Assembly: GCA_965194375.1 (NCBI GenBank)
Contig: OZ239428.1
Source of the DNA: Tabrizicola_A aquatica
GTDB taxonomy: Bacteria; Pseudomonadota; Alphaproteobacteria; Rhodobacterales; Rhodobacteraceae
DNA: 64,000 bases
Reading direction: 5' to 3' (one strand)
How positions within the stretch are numbered: the first letter of the stretch is position 1; each line of letters begins with the position of its first letter. This document shows, one piece after another, positions 52,228 to 61,779 of this stretch. The position numbers and the translations under genes are program-made. Under the pieces are notes generated by a model that was not told the origin of the DNA, ran no database searches, and saw only the letters and a list, made by a program, of their open reading frames with translations.

Positions 52228-55200
52228 TCAGCGCTTGGCAATCGCCCGCTGAACCGCTGAAATCAACGCCGGGGCCTCGGTTGGTTTGGGCAGAATGGCG
52301 GCGAAAAGCCCCGCGGGTAGCTCTTTGCCCCCGATCTGCGACGAGACCAGAATACAAGGCACCGGCGGATCCAGCGCCGCCGCGGCCCGTGCCAGATCAA
52401 CCCCCGATTTCCGCGGCATCTTAAGATCCGTGACAAGGGCAGACCACAGGCCCGGATTGTCCACCAAAAGCGCCTGAGCCTCTTGCGCGTCAGACAGGGC
52501 CAGCGTTTCAGCCCCCGCCACATCCAGCATCTCAGCCAGCACATCGGCCACATCAGGCACATCATCCACCACCAAGATCGTGCGACCCACCAGCGTTCCC
52601 GCTTCGATCTGGTCCCCGCTCTTTGCCGTCTGGTCCTGAGGCGGCAGCAGCAAGACCGGCTCGGCGGCGCTTTCTGGCCAGGCGACGGTGACTGTCGTGC
52701 CCTTCCCCGGCACCGTGTCAAACCACATGGCCGCATCGCTTTGCTGCAGGATATTGGTCACAATCGTCAGACCCAGCCCAGTGCCTGCCGCGCCCTTTGT
52801 GGTAAAGTAGGGCTGAAACAAAAGCGCGCGATCCTTGGACGCGACGCCCGGTCCATCGTCCGCCACCTGAAAGACGCGATAAAGCCGGGCGACAGACCAA
52901 GTCCCGGTGTCTGGCGGCCGGCTTGGATGCCACGCCGCCGCAGGCAGCACCTCGACCCGAACCGCGGTTGGCCGCTCAGGATCGGCGTCGCAGGCGTTCA
53001 GCGCCAGATTGACAATAACCTGCAACAGCTTGGTGCTATCAGCCCAGACCGGCTGAACGCTATCGGGAACCTTCGGCACAATGCCATGCTGTTCGATCCG
53101 CGCGGTTCCCAACAGGTCGACCCCCTGCTGCACAAGCTCCCGCAGGTCCTGTTGCATCGGATAGGCGTCGTTGCGGCCCAACGTGGTCAGACCCGCGCCA
53201 AGGTCAATCGCCATCTGCGCCGCGCGCTTGATCCGTTGAATGCCGGCCAGGGCCTCATCCTTGTCTGTAAAACCGGTCTCAAGAAGCGAGGCCGTGCCGC
53301 TGACAACGGCGAAGATGTTTTGCAGGTCATGGGCTACACCCGCCGAAATATGCGCAATCACTTCGCGCTGCTGAGCGACCTGCAACTGGTCGCGCAGCAG
53401 GGACTTTTCGGATTCCGCCCGCGCGCGGTCCGAGATGTCGCGCGCAATCACCAAAAGCCCGCCATCCGAGCGGGTGTTCAGCGACAATTCCTGCCGGATC
53501 GAATGCCCTTCGCGGTGCTTGCCGCGCAGCTCAACCCGCAGCGCGCGCCCAACAATGATCTGGCGCCACGCGCGGGCAGCGAACCAGTCCGCCGCCTCAG
53601 AAGGATAAAGGTCGCGCCAGGTCAACGTCTTGACCGCCTCGGCATCGGGGATGCCGAACATGTCGCGGAAGGCATGGTTCATGAACAGGAATTGCCCTTG
53701 GGCATTCAGCATGGCCACCCCGTCACTGGCCCCTTCAATGGCCAGTTTCCAATCATACATCTCGCGGCTGTGCTTGCGCTTAAGCTCGGTGATGTCGGTC
53801 TGAACCGACACAAACCCCTGCACGGTACCGCTGTCATCCAGCATCGGCTGAACATCCATGCTGACCCAATACTCAACCCCGGCCCGGTCATGGTTCATGA
53901 TTTCGGTCTGCGTCAGGCTCCCTCGGCGCAGCGCATATTCCACCCGTGAACTGGCCAGCCGCCCGCCGCGCCGCGAGCGCAAGAAGCTTTCAGGTCGGCG
54001 GCCACGAATTTCGTCCAACCGCCAGCCGCTGCGCTTTTCAAAGGCCGGGTTCACCCATTCGATGTTGGCGTCGGCGTCGGTGAGGATCACCATATGCGAG
54101 GTCAACTCGGCAATCTTGCTCAACTGGGCGACGCGGCGCGCTTGCAGGCGGCTTGACGTGATGTCGCCCAGGACGACGAACCAGCCATCCTGTGGACCAT
54201 TGGCACTGCGCTGCGTGATGAAGGCTTTGCTGATGTGCGTATTGCCGTCGTCTTCCTGATCATATTCAAAGCTGCGCCGCACGCCATCAGCCTTGACGGC
54301 CTTCATGGTCTTGCGGAAGCGCGCCGCAAGATCAGGCGCGAAAAGCTGTCCAATGGTCTTGCCAACGCAGTCTGTCTTTACAAGGCGCTGTTTCTGCCCG
54401 GCGCCATTGTTGTAGGCAACGCAGCGGCCTTTCGCATCAAGCTCAAGCACAAAAACGGGAACCGCGCTCAGCATGGCAGTCTGGCGGTCGCTGTGCGCCT
54501 GCAGCTTGGCCTTGGCGATGCTCGCCTCTTGCTCGGCATCGCGCCGGAACAACAGAACGTCGATCGCATTGGCGACCGATTGCATCAAGCGCAACGCATC
54601 AGGCGTAAAGCTGCGCGGGCGCAGCGTGCAGTCAAAGCCGACACAGCCCGCAAACTTTCCGTTCCGGCGCATCGGGGCCGCCACCATCGATTTGACGCCC
54701 TGCTCTTGCAGAATGCCGCGGGTGGGCAGCTCTTTGGGAAGTGCGTCGACATCCTCAATGGCAACAGGACGCGGTTCTTTCAACTGATCATGCCAAGGGT
54801 CCAGCAACCCAAAGGGCAGATCTTGGCCGATGTTCAGCGTCACCGGAACACCCGGCGCGGTCCATTCATGCGTGGTGCTGATCTGGCCGGGCGGTTGCAA
54901 TCGGCAAACATAGCTGCGCCCCACCCCAACCAATTGGCCGACCCGCGCCAGCGCAAGATTGATATGCGCATCAATATCTGGCCCCTGATGCCCCAAGAGA
55001 TCGTTGGTTAGCTCGATGATCTGCCAATAAAGCGTGGAGACCCCAGGTTCCGGCGGACGATTGGCCTGCTCCAGATCACGGGCATCAGCCAGATCAAGCC
55101 GGTCCCGGATGGCCTGCGCAAGGGCTTGGAAAAAGCTGTTCGCTTCCGCCGAGAAGGCATGTGTTCCCTCCGACACCGCCCAAAGCAGCAGCGATGTATC

Positions 55201-55533
55201 GCCCGCACGCTCGACCGGGGCCACAAGACGCGGCCGCTTGTCCGGTTCGGTTTGAATTCCGGCCAGCGCGCGCGTCGCCTCGCCGTCAATCTCAAGCGCC
55301 ACGGCAAGATCGCCCGTATCTGTTCTTCGCACCAAGGCGCAGACATCGGCCTTGAGCGTTGCCTTGCCCCGGCGCAACGCCGCGATCAGACCGGCTTCAA
55401 GGTCAGACCCGTGGCCCCCGACAAAGTCCATGTCCTGCACAGCCCCGGCCAAAGCCACGAGATGTGCCTCTGTTAAAGACGCTTTAGGGTGTGGCGGGCG
55501 CGCTTTGCCCGAAGTCCTGTTGTTTACAGGCAT
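52228..55533 (-). CDS. soluble multi-sensor hybrid histidine kinase (GAF, PAS repeats, receiver)
   Basis: A 1101-residue cytoplasmic kinase with no membrane span. A GAF-like domain (about 165-310) is followed by three PAS-like domains (about 360-470, 480-600 and 610-720). The kinase core has His735 in GVAHDLQN, NtrB-like in type, with the ATPase motifs NLALNACDA, DDGPGV and GTGLGLTI. The C-terminal receiver has Asp1036 in LVTDLKMPRKSG. ATG 55533 is preferred to 55566 because it has a GAGGA site. It ends 8 bases from the convergent membrane kinase and probably senses a cytoplasmic cofactor or small molecule. Confidence 0.92.
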   Translation of the reverse strand: MPVNNRTSGKARPPHPKASLTEAHLVALAGAVQDMDFVGGHGSDLEAGLIAALRRGKATLKADVCALVRRTDTGDLAVALEIDGEATRALAGIQTEPDKRPRLVAPVERAGDTSLLLWAVSEGTHAFSAEANSFFQALAQAIRDRLDLADARDLEQANRPPEPGVSTLYWQIIELTNDLLGHQGPDIDAHINLALARVGQLVGVGRSYVCRLQPPGQISTTHEWTAPGVPVTLNIGQDLPFGLLDPWHDQLKEPRPVAIEDVDALPKELPTRGILQEQGVKSMVAAPMRRNGKFAGCVGFDCTLRPRSFTPDALRLMQSVANAIDVLLFRRDAEQEASIAKAKLQAHSDRQTAMLSAVPVFVLELDAKGRCVAYNNGAGQKQRLVKTDCVGKTIGQLFAPDLAARFRKTMKAVKADGVRRSFEYDQEDDGNTHISKAFITQRSANGPQDGWFVVLGDITSSRLQARRVAQLSKIAELTSHMVILTDADANIEWVNPAFEKRSGWRLDEIRGRRPESFLRSRRGGRLASSRVEYALRRGSLTQTEIMNHDRAGVEYWVSMDVQPMLDDSGTVQGFVSVQTDITELKRKHSREMYDWKLAIEGASDGVAMLNAQGQFLFMNHAFRDMFGIPDAEAVKTLTWRDLYPSEAADWFAARAWRQIIVGRALRVELRGKHREGHSIRQELSLNTRSDGGLLVIARDISDRARAESEKSLLRDQLQVAQQREVIAHISAGVAHDLQNIFAVVSGTASLLETGFTDKDEALAGIQRIKRAAQMAIDLGAGLTTLGRNDAYPMQQDLRELVQQGVDLLGTARIEQHGIVPKVPDSVQPVWADSTKLLQVIVNLALNACDADPERPTAVRVEVLPAAAWHPSRPPDTGTWSVARLYRVFQVADDGPGVASKDRALLFQPYFTTKGAAGTGLGLTIVTNILQQSDAAMWFDTVPGKGTTVTVAWPESAAEPVLLLPPQDQTAKSGDQIEAGTLVGRTILVVDDVPDVADVLAEMLDVAGAETLALSDAQEAQALLVDNPGLWSALVTDLKMPRKSGVDLARAAAALDPPVPCILVSSQIGGKELPAGLFAAILPKPTEAPALISAVQRAIAKR

Positions 55534-55599
55534 AGGGTCCTCGGAAACCGGAGGGGAAACTGGCAATCACGTCACCGTCCGGCCCGTAAGATAGCCTGT

Positions 55600-56232
55600 T
55601 CAGCACAGGCCTTCGTTGCGCGCCATCATTGCGGCTTCGGTCCGGTTGCGAACCCCAAGCTTGCGGCAAAGGGATTTGACATCCGCCTTGACGATCACTT
55701 CGCTCAGCTTGAGCTTGAACGCGATTTCCTTGTTCTGCGCACCCTCACACACCAACTGCAAAACCTGCCGTTCGCGTGGCTTCAGGTTCGTGGTGGGCTC
55801 ATCTTTGCCCATCACCTGCAAAACATAGTTGTAAGGCACGAAAACCTCACCCTGCGCGATCATCCGCACGGCACTTTCCAAGGATTTCAGTGGCAGCGTC
55901 TTGGGGATAAACCCCATGGCCCCTTCGGCCAACGCGCGCTCAATCACAGCCGGCGTTGCCACGCCCGAGAACACGGCGACACCCTTGCCATTCGCCGCGA
56001 TGATATGGCGCAACCCGGCCAGGCCATCACCGCCCGGCATCGAATAATCCAACAAGACCACATCAAACCGCCCAGAGCCGGCGATGCGGCCCAAGGCTGC
56101 GTCAATGCCTGAAACCGACTCAACTTCCATCAAACCGGTGCTCGACAGCGCCATGACGACGGTTTCTGCCAAAAGCAGATGGTCATCAACTACGAGGACA
56201 CGCATTCGGTTGGCAGGGGCATCTTCTGTCAT
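55600..56232 (-). CDS. LuxR/NarL-type response regulator (copy 2 of the island)
   Basis: 210 residues. The receiver has VVDDHLLLA, acceptor Asp in VVLLDYSMPGGDG and a Lys in IPKTLPLKSL. The LuxR-type DNA-binding domain contains LKPRERQVLQLVCEGAQNKE. It is a paralogue of the regulator at 48236. It lies upstream of the soluble kinase on the same strand and is probably co-transcribed with it, so that pair may form one arm of the phosphorelay. ATG 56232. Confidence 0.92.
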   Translation of the reverse strand: MTEDAPANRMRVLVVDDHLLLAETVVMALSSTGLMEVESVSGIDAALGRIAGSGRFDVVLLDYSMPGGDGLAGLRHIIAANGKGVAVFSGVATPAVIERALAEGAMGFIPKTLPLKSLESAVRMIAQGEVFVPYNYVLQVMGKDEPTTNLKPRERQVLQLVCEGAQNKEIAFKLKLSEVIVKADVKSLCRKLGVRNRTEAAMMARNEGLC

Positions 56233-56698
56233 TTTTCCGTCAAACGTTCTCTAAATGAAGGACCATTTGGACCGATCTGGCGGAAGTAGGTCAGTAAACA
56301 GCCCAAGATCAACCCTTTGAATGTCGATTTCGCGAAAGAGATTGCTATACAGCTAAAGATAAATAACTTGCGCTTGCGATATAACCAAAAAGAAATCTCG
56401 GGAAAACCAAGCACAGGTCGCAACAAATCAAGCTTTGTTTAGCAGAAATCCTGAAAAGTCCAAGCCTCAGACGATTCGCTGAATAGAGATAGTGGACCCA
56501 AAACGAGGATAGCTCCAGCCTCTTTTCGGCAAATTCTAACTATTGAGTCATCTTTCTATCCTTCGGGCATCTCAATCGACCGAATGCTGTTTTGCGCCAT
56601 ATCTTTGAAGCGCCGATACTGAGCGTGAAAAGGTCTTTGCCGATGGGCGTTAAGACCATGCACAGGCGGGTAAAACCGGCGGCATACAGGAGAGCAGG
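56233..56698. other. AT-rich divergent regulatory region, no gene
   Basis: 466 bases without a credible gene; short frames here have no ribosome site or family match. The region is AT-rich and lies between two divergent signalling genes. I see no perfect palindrome like the one at 48932. Confidence 0.5.
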
Positions 56699-57280
56699 AT
56701 GCGCGACCTCAAGACCACCGATGCTGGCAGGGACAACCGCCTGAAAGTGTTCAAGGCCCATGACAAGGCCGCACCCACGGGTCCGTTGCATGCGGGGCCA
56801 GTGCTGGTTCTGGCCGCCGATCCCGCGCCGCTGACCTTCCAGATCGAGCATCTCAGAAAGCAGGGCCGTGACGTGGCCGTCTGCAGCGACATGGGGCAGT
56901 TTCAGAATCTTCTGGGCCTTCCCATCGAGCATTGGTCGATGCTGATCATCGAGATCGAGGGCTTTGGCGGCATCACCTCGGTGATCGCAAAGCTTTTGAT
57001 GCTGCGCGAAGAGCATCCCGATCTGCCGATCATCCTCGCATCGACCCGGATGGCCGCGCATGACTTCTCGACCGAGCGCCTGCCGATCTGCGATTCCTCG
57101 ATGGCCCTGCCCTGCACGGCAGCAGATCTGCATGTGGCCGTGCAAAATGCCGTCAGCAACAATCTGATCTGGCAAAAGCGGCTGGAAGAGCTGGACGGCA
57201 TGGTCAGTCTTGACGCCGAGGACATCGCCGCGCTGGACGCGCAGGACAGCCAGCTACCGGTCTTCGCCGAAGCGGTCTAA
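56699..57280 (+). CDS. degenerate-receiver protein 2 of the phosphorelay island
   Basis: A 193-residue protein with a receiver-like fold and no output domain. A N-terminal strand reads VLVLAADPAPL where true receivers have VLxVDDDPxxL. The acceptor position is Glu85 (GAG at 56951) in LIIEIEGFGGITS, where its paralogue at 47612 has Asp109. ATG 56699 has an AGGAGA site. The pair flanks the kinase cluster at opposite ends, suggesting a duplication with the two copies diverging. Probably a protein-protein regulator of the relay; function not known. Confidence 0.75.
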   Translation: MRDLKTTDAGRDNRLKVFKAHDKAAPTGPLHAGPVLVLAADPAPLTFQIEHLRKQGRDVAVCSDMGQFQNLLGLPIEHWSMLIIEIEGFGGITSVIAKLLMLREEHPDLPIILASTRMAAHDFSTERLPICDSSMALPCTAADLHVAVQNAVSNNLIWQKRLEELDGMVSLDAEDIAALDAQDSQLPVFAEAV

Positions 57281-57350
57281 TCGCGCTTCTGACCACCGCT
57301 TGCACAGGGTGTGATTGACGGCTGCGGCTGGCCTGATAGGCCTTTGCCTT

Positions 57351-58571
57351 ATGGTCACGCCACTCCCCTTGGTTCGATTGCCCAACAAGCTGGCGCGGCG
57401 CCTGTTTCTGCACCGCCACGGCCTGTCAGACAGCGCGCGCGGGACGGCCCCGGCCGATCTGGTGCGCCGCATCGGCTTTGTGCAGGTCGACAGCATCACC
57501 ACAGTCGAACGCGCCCATCACATGATCCTGTGGTCGCGCGACCAAAGCTACCGGCCCGAGGCGCTGAAAGCCCCGCTCGAACAGGACCGCCACCTTTGGG
57601 AACACTGGACCCATGACGCGGCCATCCTGCCGATGGAAACCTATCCCTATTGGAAGCACCGCTTTGAACGCGACGCGGCACGTTTGCACGGCAGTTGGCA
57701 GCGCTGGTTCCGCGATGGTTATGAGGCGCAGTTCGACCGCATCCTGAACCACATCGCCGCCCATGGCCCCGTCACCTCCGCCGATGTCAGCACGGGCGAA
57801 CCGCGCGGCAGCGGCGGCTGGTGGGACTGGCACCCGTCGAAAACCGCGCTGGAATGGCTGTGGCGCACCGGGCAACTGGCGATCACCCGGCGCGAGGGCT
57901 TCCAAAAGGTCTATGACCTGACCGAACGCGTGATCCCCGCACCGCTTTTGCAGGCCGAAGTCTCGGCCGAGGCCAAGGCCAACTGGGCCTGCACCAGCGC
58001 GCTTGACCATCTGGGCTTTGGCTCTGCGGCCGAAATCGCCGCCTTCTGGGATGCACTCCCGCGTGACGCGGCCCGGGCTTGGGCGCAGGCCGCCTTGGCG
58101 CGGGGCGAGATCGTCGAAATCGTGGTCGAAGGGGCCGATGGCGCGCAACGCACCGCCCTTGCCCGCCCCGATCTTCTGACAAACGCCGAGGCCGCCCCAC
58201 CGCCACCCGCCCGCCTGCGCGTCCTGTCCCCCTTTGACCCCGCCCTGCGCGACCGGGCGCGCGCAGAATTCCTCTTCGGCTTTTACTACCGCATCGAGGT
58301 TTTCGTGCCCGAACCCAAACGCCGCTGGGGCTATTATGTCTTTCCCGTTCTGGAAGGTGACCGGCTGGTCGGCCGATTGGACGCCAAAGCCCACCGCGCC
58401 GAAGGCGTCCTCAGGGTCCGCGCCTTCTGGCCCGAGGCCGGGGTGCAATTGACCAAGGCTCGCGAAACAAAACTCATGGCCGAACTCGACCGATTGGCCC
58501 GGTTCTCCGGCTGCGACCGCGTGGAATTCCTGCCCGACTGGCAGCGTGACTTCCTGGCCCCCAAACCCTAG
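57351..58571 (+). CDS. winged-helix DNA-binding protein, YcaQ-like
   Basis: A 406-residue protein of the winged-helix DNA-binding family that includes YcaQ-type DNA glycosylases active on interstrand crosslinks and bulky lesions. Recognisable parts are LVRRIGFVQVDSITTVERAHH, the Trp/His segment HLWEHWTHDAAILP and YYRIEVFVPEPKRRWGYYVFP near the C-terminus. The start ATG 57351 opens the family core; GTG 57315 also is in frame. Whether it is a glycosylase or a regulator is unsettled. Its end overlaps the convergent LOG-family gene. Confidence 0.8.
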   Translation: MVTPLPLVRLPNKLARRLFLHRHGLSDSARGTAPADLVRRIGFVQVDSITTVERAHHMILWSRDQSYRPEALKAPLEQDRHLWEHWTHDAAILPMETYPYWKHRFERDAARLHGSWQRWFRDGYEAQFDRILNHIAAHGPVTSADVSTGEPRGSGGWWDWHPSKTALEWLWRTGQLAITRREGFQKVYDLTERVIPAPLLQAEVSAEAKANWACTSALDHLGFGSAAEIAAFWDALPRDAARAWAQAALARGEIVEIVVEGADGAQRTALARPDLLTNAEAAPPPPARLRVLSPFDPALRDRARAEFLFGFYYRIEVFVPEPKRRWGYYVFPVLEGDRLVGRLDAKAHRAEGVLRVRAFWPEAGVQLTKARETKLMAELDRLARFSGCDRVEFLPDWQRDFLAPKP

Positions 58572-59395
58572 GGGCAGGGGGTCTCAAACGCATCAATCGC
58601 CGCCATCGCCTCTTCGGCGGTCTCGACGAACTGAAACAGCTTCAGATCCTCGGGGCTGATCACCCCCGCCTCGGCCAGATGGCCCCAGTTGATCACCGTC
58701 TCCCACCACGCGCGCCCGAACAACAGGAACGGGATCGGCTTCATCCGCTTGGTCTGGATCAGCGTCAAGCTTTCAAACATCTCGTCCAGCGTGCCAAACC
58801 CGCCGGGAAAGATGCACACCGCCGCCGCCCGCATCAGGAAATGCATCTTGCGAATGGCAAAGTAGTGAAAGTTGAACGACAGGTCCGGCGTGACATAGCG
58901 GTTCGGCGCCTGCTCATGCGGCAAAACGATGTTCAGCCCAATCGACTGGCCCCCCGCCTCGGCCGCACCACGATTGCCCGCCTCCATCACACCGGGGCCA
59001 CCGCCGGTGACGATCACATTCTGCTTGCCGTAAGACTCCATGCTGCGTTCGGTCATCAGCCGCGAAAACCGCCGCGCCTCATCGTAATAGCGCGTCAGCT
59101 CGGCCAGCATCGGGGTCTTGGCGCTGTCCTTATGTTCCGGCGCCGGAATCCGCGCGCCGCCAAACAGCACAATCGTAGATTCGATCCCGCGCTCATCCAT
59201 CACCAACTGCGGCTTCAAAAGCTCCAACTGCAACCGAACCGGGCGCAGCTCTTCGCGGGTCATGAAATCGGGGTCGGCAAAGGCCAGACGATAGGCCGGA
59301 GCACGGGTCTGCGGGGTGTCGGGGATCCGATGCGCCGCCTCAATATCCTGAGTGCTGTCACGGAACGGATGGGCGCGAGGTTCGTCTTTCATCAA
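58568..59395 (-). CDS. LOG-family Rossmann-fold protein (putative nucleoside monophosphate phosphoribohydrolase)
   Basis: A 275-residue protein of the TIGR00730/LOG family. The signature PGGFGTLDEMFE lies near residue 195, and GGGPGVMEAGNRGA near 130. The LOG group removes ribose phosphate from cytokinin-type or other nucleotides; the bacterial substrate is usually unknown. It is longer than canonical LOG (about 190) because of an extra N-terminal 80 residues. Overlaps the end of the convergent YcaQ-like gene by 4 bases. Confidence 0.85.
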   Translation of the reverse strand: MMKDEPRAHPFRDSTQDIEAAHRIPDTPQTRAPAYRLAFADPDFMTREELRPVRLQLELLKPQLVMDERGIESTIVLFGGARIPAPEHKDSAKTPMLAELTRYYDEARRFSRLMTERSMESYGKQNVIVTGGGPGVMEAGNRGAAEAGGQSIGLNIVLPHEQAPNRYVTPDLSFNFHYFAIRKMHFLMRAAAVCIFPGGFGTLDEMFESLTLIQTKRMKPIPFLLFGRAWWETVINWGHLAEAGVISPEDLKLFQFVETAEEAMAAIDAFETPCP

Positions 59396-59582
59396 ACACA
59401 GCCTTAAACGGAATACAGGTCAAAGGGGTAACGGCTTTGCGCTGGCTTGGAAAGGCCGCGCCCGATGGTCCCCTGCGCTAAACGGCACCAGCGCTGACCT
59501 AAAGCAGGGCGGTCAGATGGGCGGAGGCGCATAAAGCGAGGGGCACGCCGATTTTCGGGCCTTCTTTATGAGAGCCTTTCCC

Positions 59583-60416
59583 ATGATCCGTTTGCGATTG
59601 TTGGTCGGCGCTGCGGCTTTGGCTTTGACGCTTGGCGCGCAGGGAGCGCTGGCGCAGACCACCTTCACCGACATCCGGACGGTGGAGGGCCAGATTAACG
59701 GCATTGACCGTGCCACTGAGGTTGACCTTGACCGCAGCACTGACCCGTTTCGCTATGGCAACCCAGAAGTCCGCCGCGGCATATCGGGCAGCGCGTCGCT
59801 GGACTACAGTGGCAAGACCAGCGCGACAGACTTCAGCGATTTCCGGCTGGCCGCGCGCCTGCGCTCTGCGGGGGGACCGATGTCTCAGAACAATGGTTTG
59901 GTGATGGATGTTTCGGACGCGGGATCGGTCAAGACCAAGCATGACGTCTTTGCCGTCTATGAGGCCGATTTCTTTTTTTCCCACGGGATTTACGTCTTTG
60001 CGCTTGGCCGAGTGAACTCGGATCGGCTGGCAGCGCTGGCCGATGAAGTCAAAACGGATGCCTTCATCGGCTTTGGTCCGGGCTACCGCGTCATCAATAC
60101 ATCCAAGATGACCTTGCGGCTGCAAGCGGGCCTTGGAATCAGCTATCTCAAGGACGGCACCGGGGCCAGTGACACCGAGACCGGCTATATCGCCTCGTCG
60201 CGCTTTTATGCCCGGCTCAGCGATGGAATGTTTGCCACCAATGACACCGATGTTCTGAAATCGGATTCCGCCCTGCGGATCAACAATGATCTGGGCCTAA
60301 ATTTCAAAATGTCCGAAATGTTTGCCACGCGGGTCAGCTATCTGACCGAATACAACGATTCCCGCGCCGTACGCAGCGAGAACAAACTGGGCGTTTCGCT
60401 GGTTTATTCCTTCTGA
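59583..60416 (+). CDS. DUF481-type outer-membrane beta-barrel protein
   Basis: A 277-residue exported protein. The signal peptide ends ALAQTTF near residue 25. The mature part has alternating hydrophobic/polar strands with aromatic residues and ends in Phe (VSLVYSF), as outer-membrane barrels do. It resembles the DUF481/YdiY family of salt-induced outer-membrane proteins. ATG 59583 is chosen because it opens the signal peptide directly; 59568 is also in frame. The function is not known. Confidence 0.78.
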   Translation: MIRLRLLVGAAALALTLGAQGALAQTTFTDIRTVEGQINGIDRATEVDLDRSTDPFRYGNPEVRRGISGSASLDYSGKTSATDFSDFRLAARLRSAGGPMSQNNGLVMDVSDAGSVKTKHDVFAVYEADFFFSHGIYVFALGRVNSDRLAALADEVKTDAFIGFGPGYRVINTSKMTLRLQAGLGISYLKDGTGASDTETGYIASSRFYARLSDGMFATNDTDVLKSDSALRINNDLGLNFKMSEMFATRVSYLTEYNDSRAVRSENKLGVSLVYSF

Positions 60417-60437
60417 CCTGCAAGCCTTCTGGTTTGG

Positions 60438-60466
60438 GAAAGGGGCGAGGGAACTTCGCCCCTTTC
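60438..60466 (+). terminator. hairpin terminator after the DUF481 gene
   Basis: A perfect 11-bp stem, GAAAGGGGCGA (60438-60448) with TCGCCCCTTTC (60456-60466). It lies about 20 bases after the stop and ends in CTTTC with no long T run. Confidence 0.7.
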
Positions 60467-60575
60467 GCATGTGCAGGCCCTGCACAGCCAGATCGCGGAC
60501 TGCCAAATCTCGGAAAGATTGCACGATGGGTCAGGGGCGGCTATAGGGCTGCGAACCTTTCAGGGAGCCCCGTCC

Positions 60576-61400
<825 letters not shown>

Positions 61401-61407
61401 GGCCGCA

Positions 61408-61773
61408 ATGACCGAGGCCGACAAACCCGACAGCACCCCCGCCGAAAAGCCTGCCAAGGTGAAACGCGCCCAAAGCGTCTATACGCTTTTGGTCGAGGTG
61501 GGCCGCAAGGCGGGCGATGGGCTGCCAGAAAAGGCCACGGGCGGCGGGTTGATGATCTACGCCAGCGGCGTGGATGAGGCCGAGGCCGTGCGTGAAACCG
61601 TCGCCATTCTGAAAGAGGCGGATCTTGCGGTGCTCGAGGTTGAAGGCCTTGGCACCATCGAAGAACGCGAAGCCGCAGGCGATGAGATTGACGCTGAAGA
61701 GCGCAAACTGATGGGCCGCGCCTTGGCCGAAAACTCGGTCATCGTGGCACAGATGACGCCGTTTTTCGACTAA
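61408..61773 (+). CDS. small conserved-type protein of unknown function next to dapD
   Basis: A 121-residue protein starting 8 bases after dapD and so almost certainly co-transcribed. A Lys/Pro-rich N-terminal 20 residues precede a compact alpha/beta domain with YTLLVEVGRKAGDGLPE and an acidic helix (EEREAAGDEIDAEERKLMG). I recognise no family and propose no function beyond a link to the dap genes by position. Confidence 0.75.
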   Translation: MTEADKPDSTPAEKPAKVKRAQSVYTLLVEVGRKAGDGLPEKATGGGLMIYASGVDEAEAVRETVAILKEADLAVLEVEGLGTIEEREAAGDEIDAEERKLMGRALAENSVIVAQMTPFFD

Positions 61774-61779
61774 GGCCGC

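Noticed and set aside
52483..53949. 488-residue open frame opposite the soluble kinase
   Set aside because: Lies entirely inside the kinase gene on the other strand with no motif.
56229..56426. 65-residue frame in the AT-rich gap
   Set aside because: No ribosome site, no family; overlaps a regulator start.
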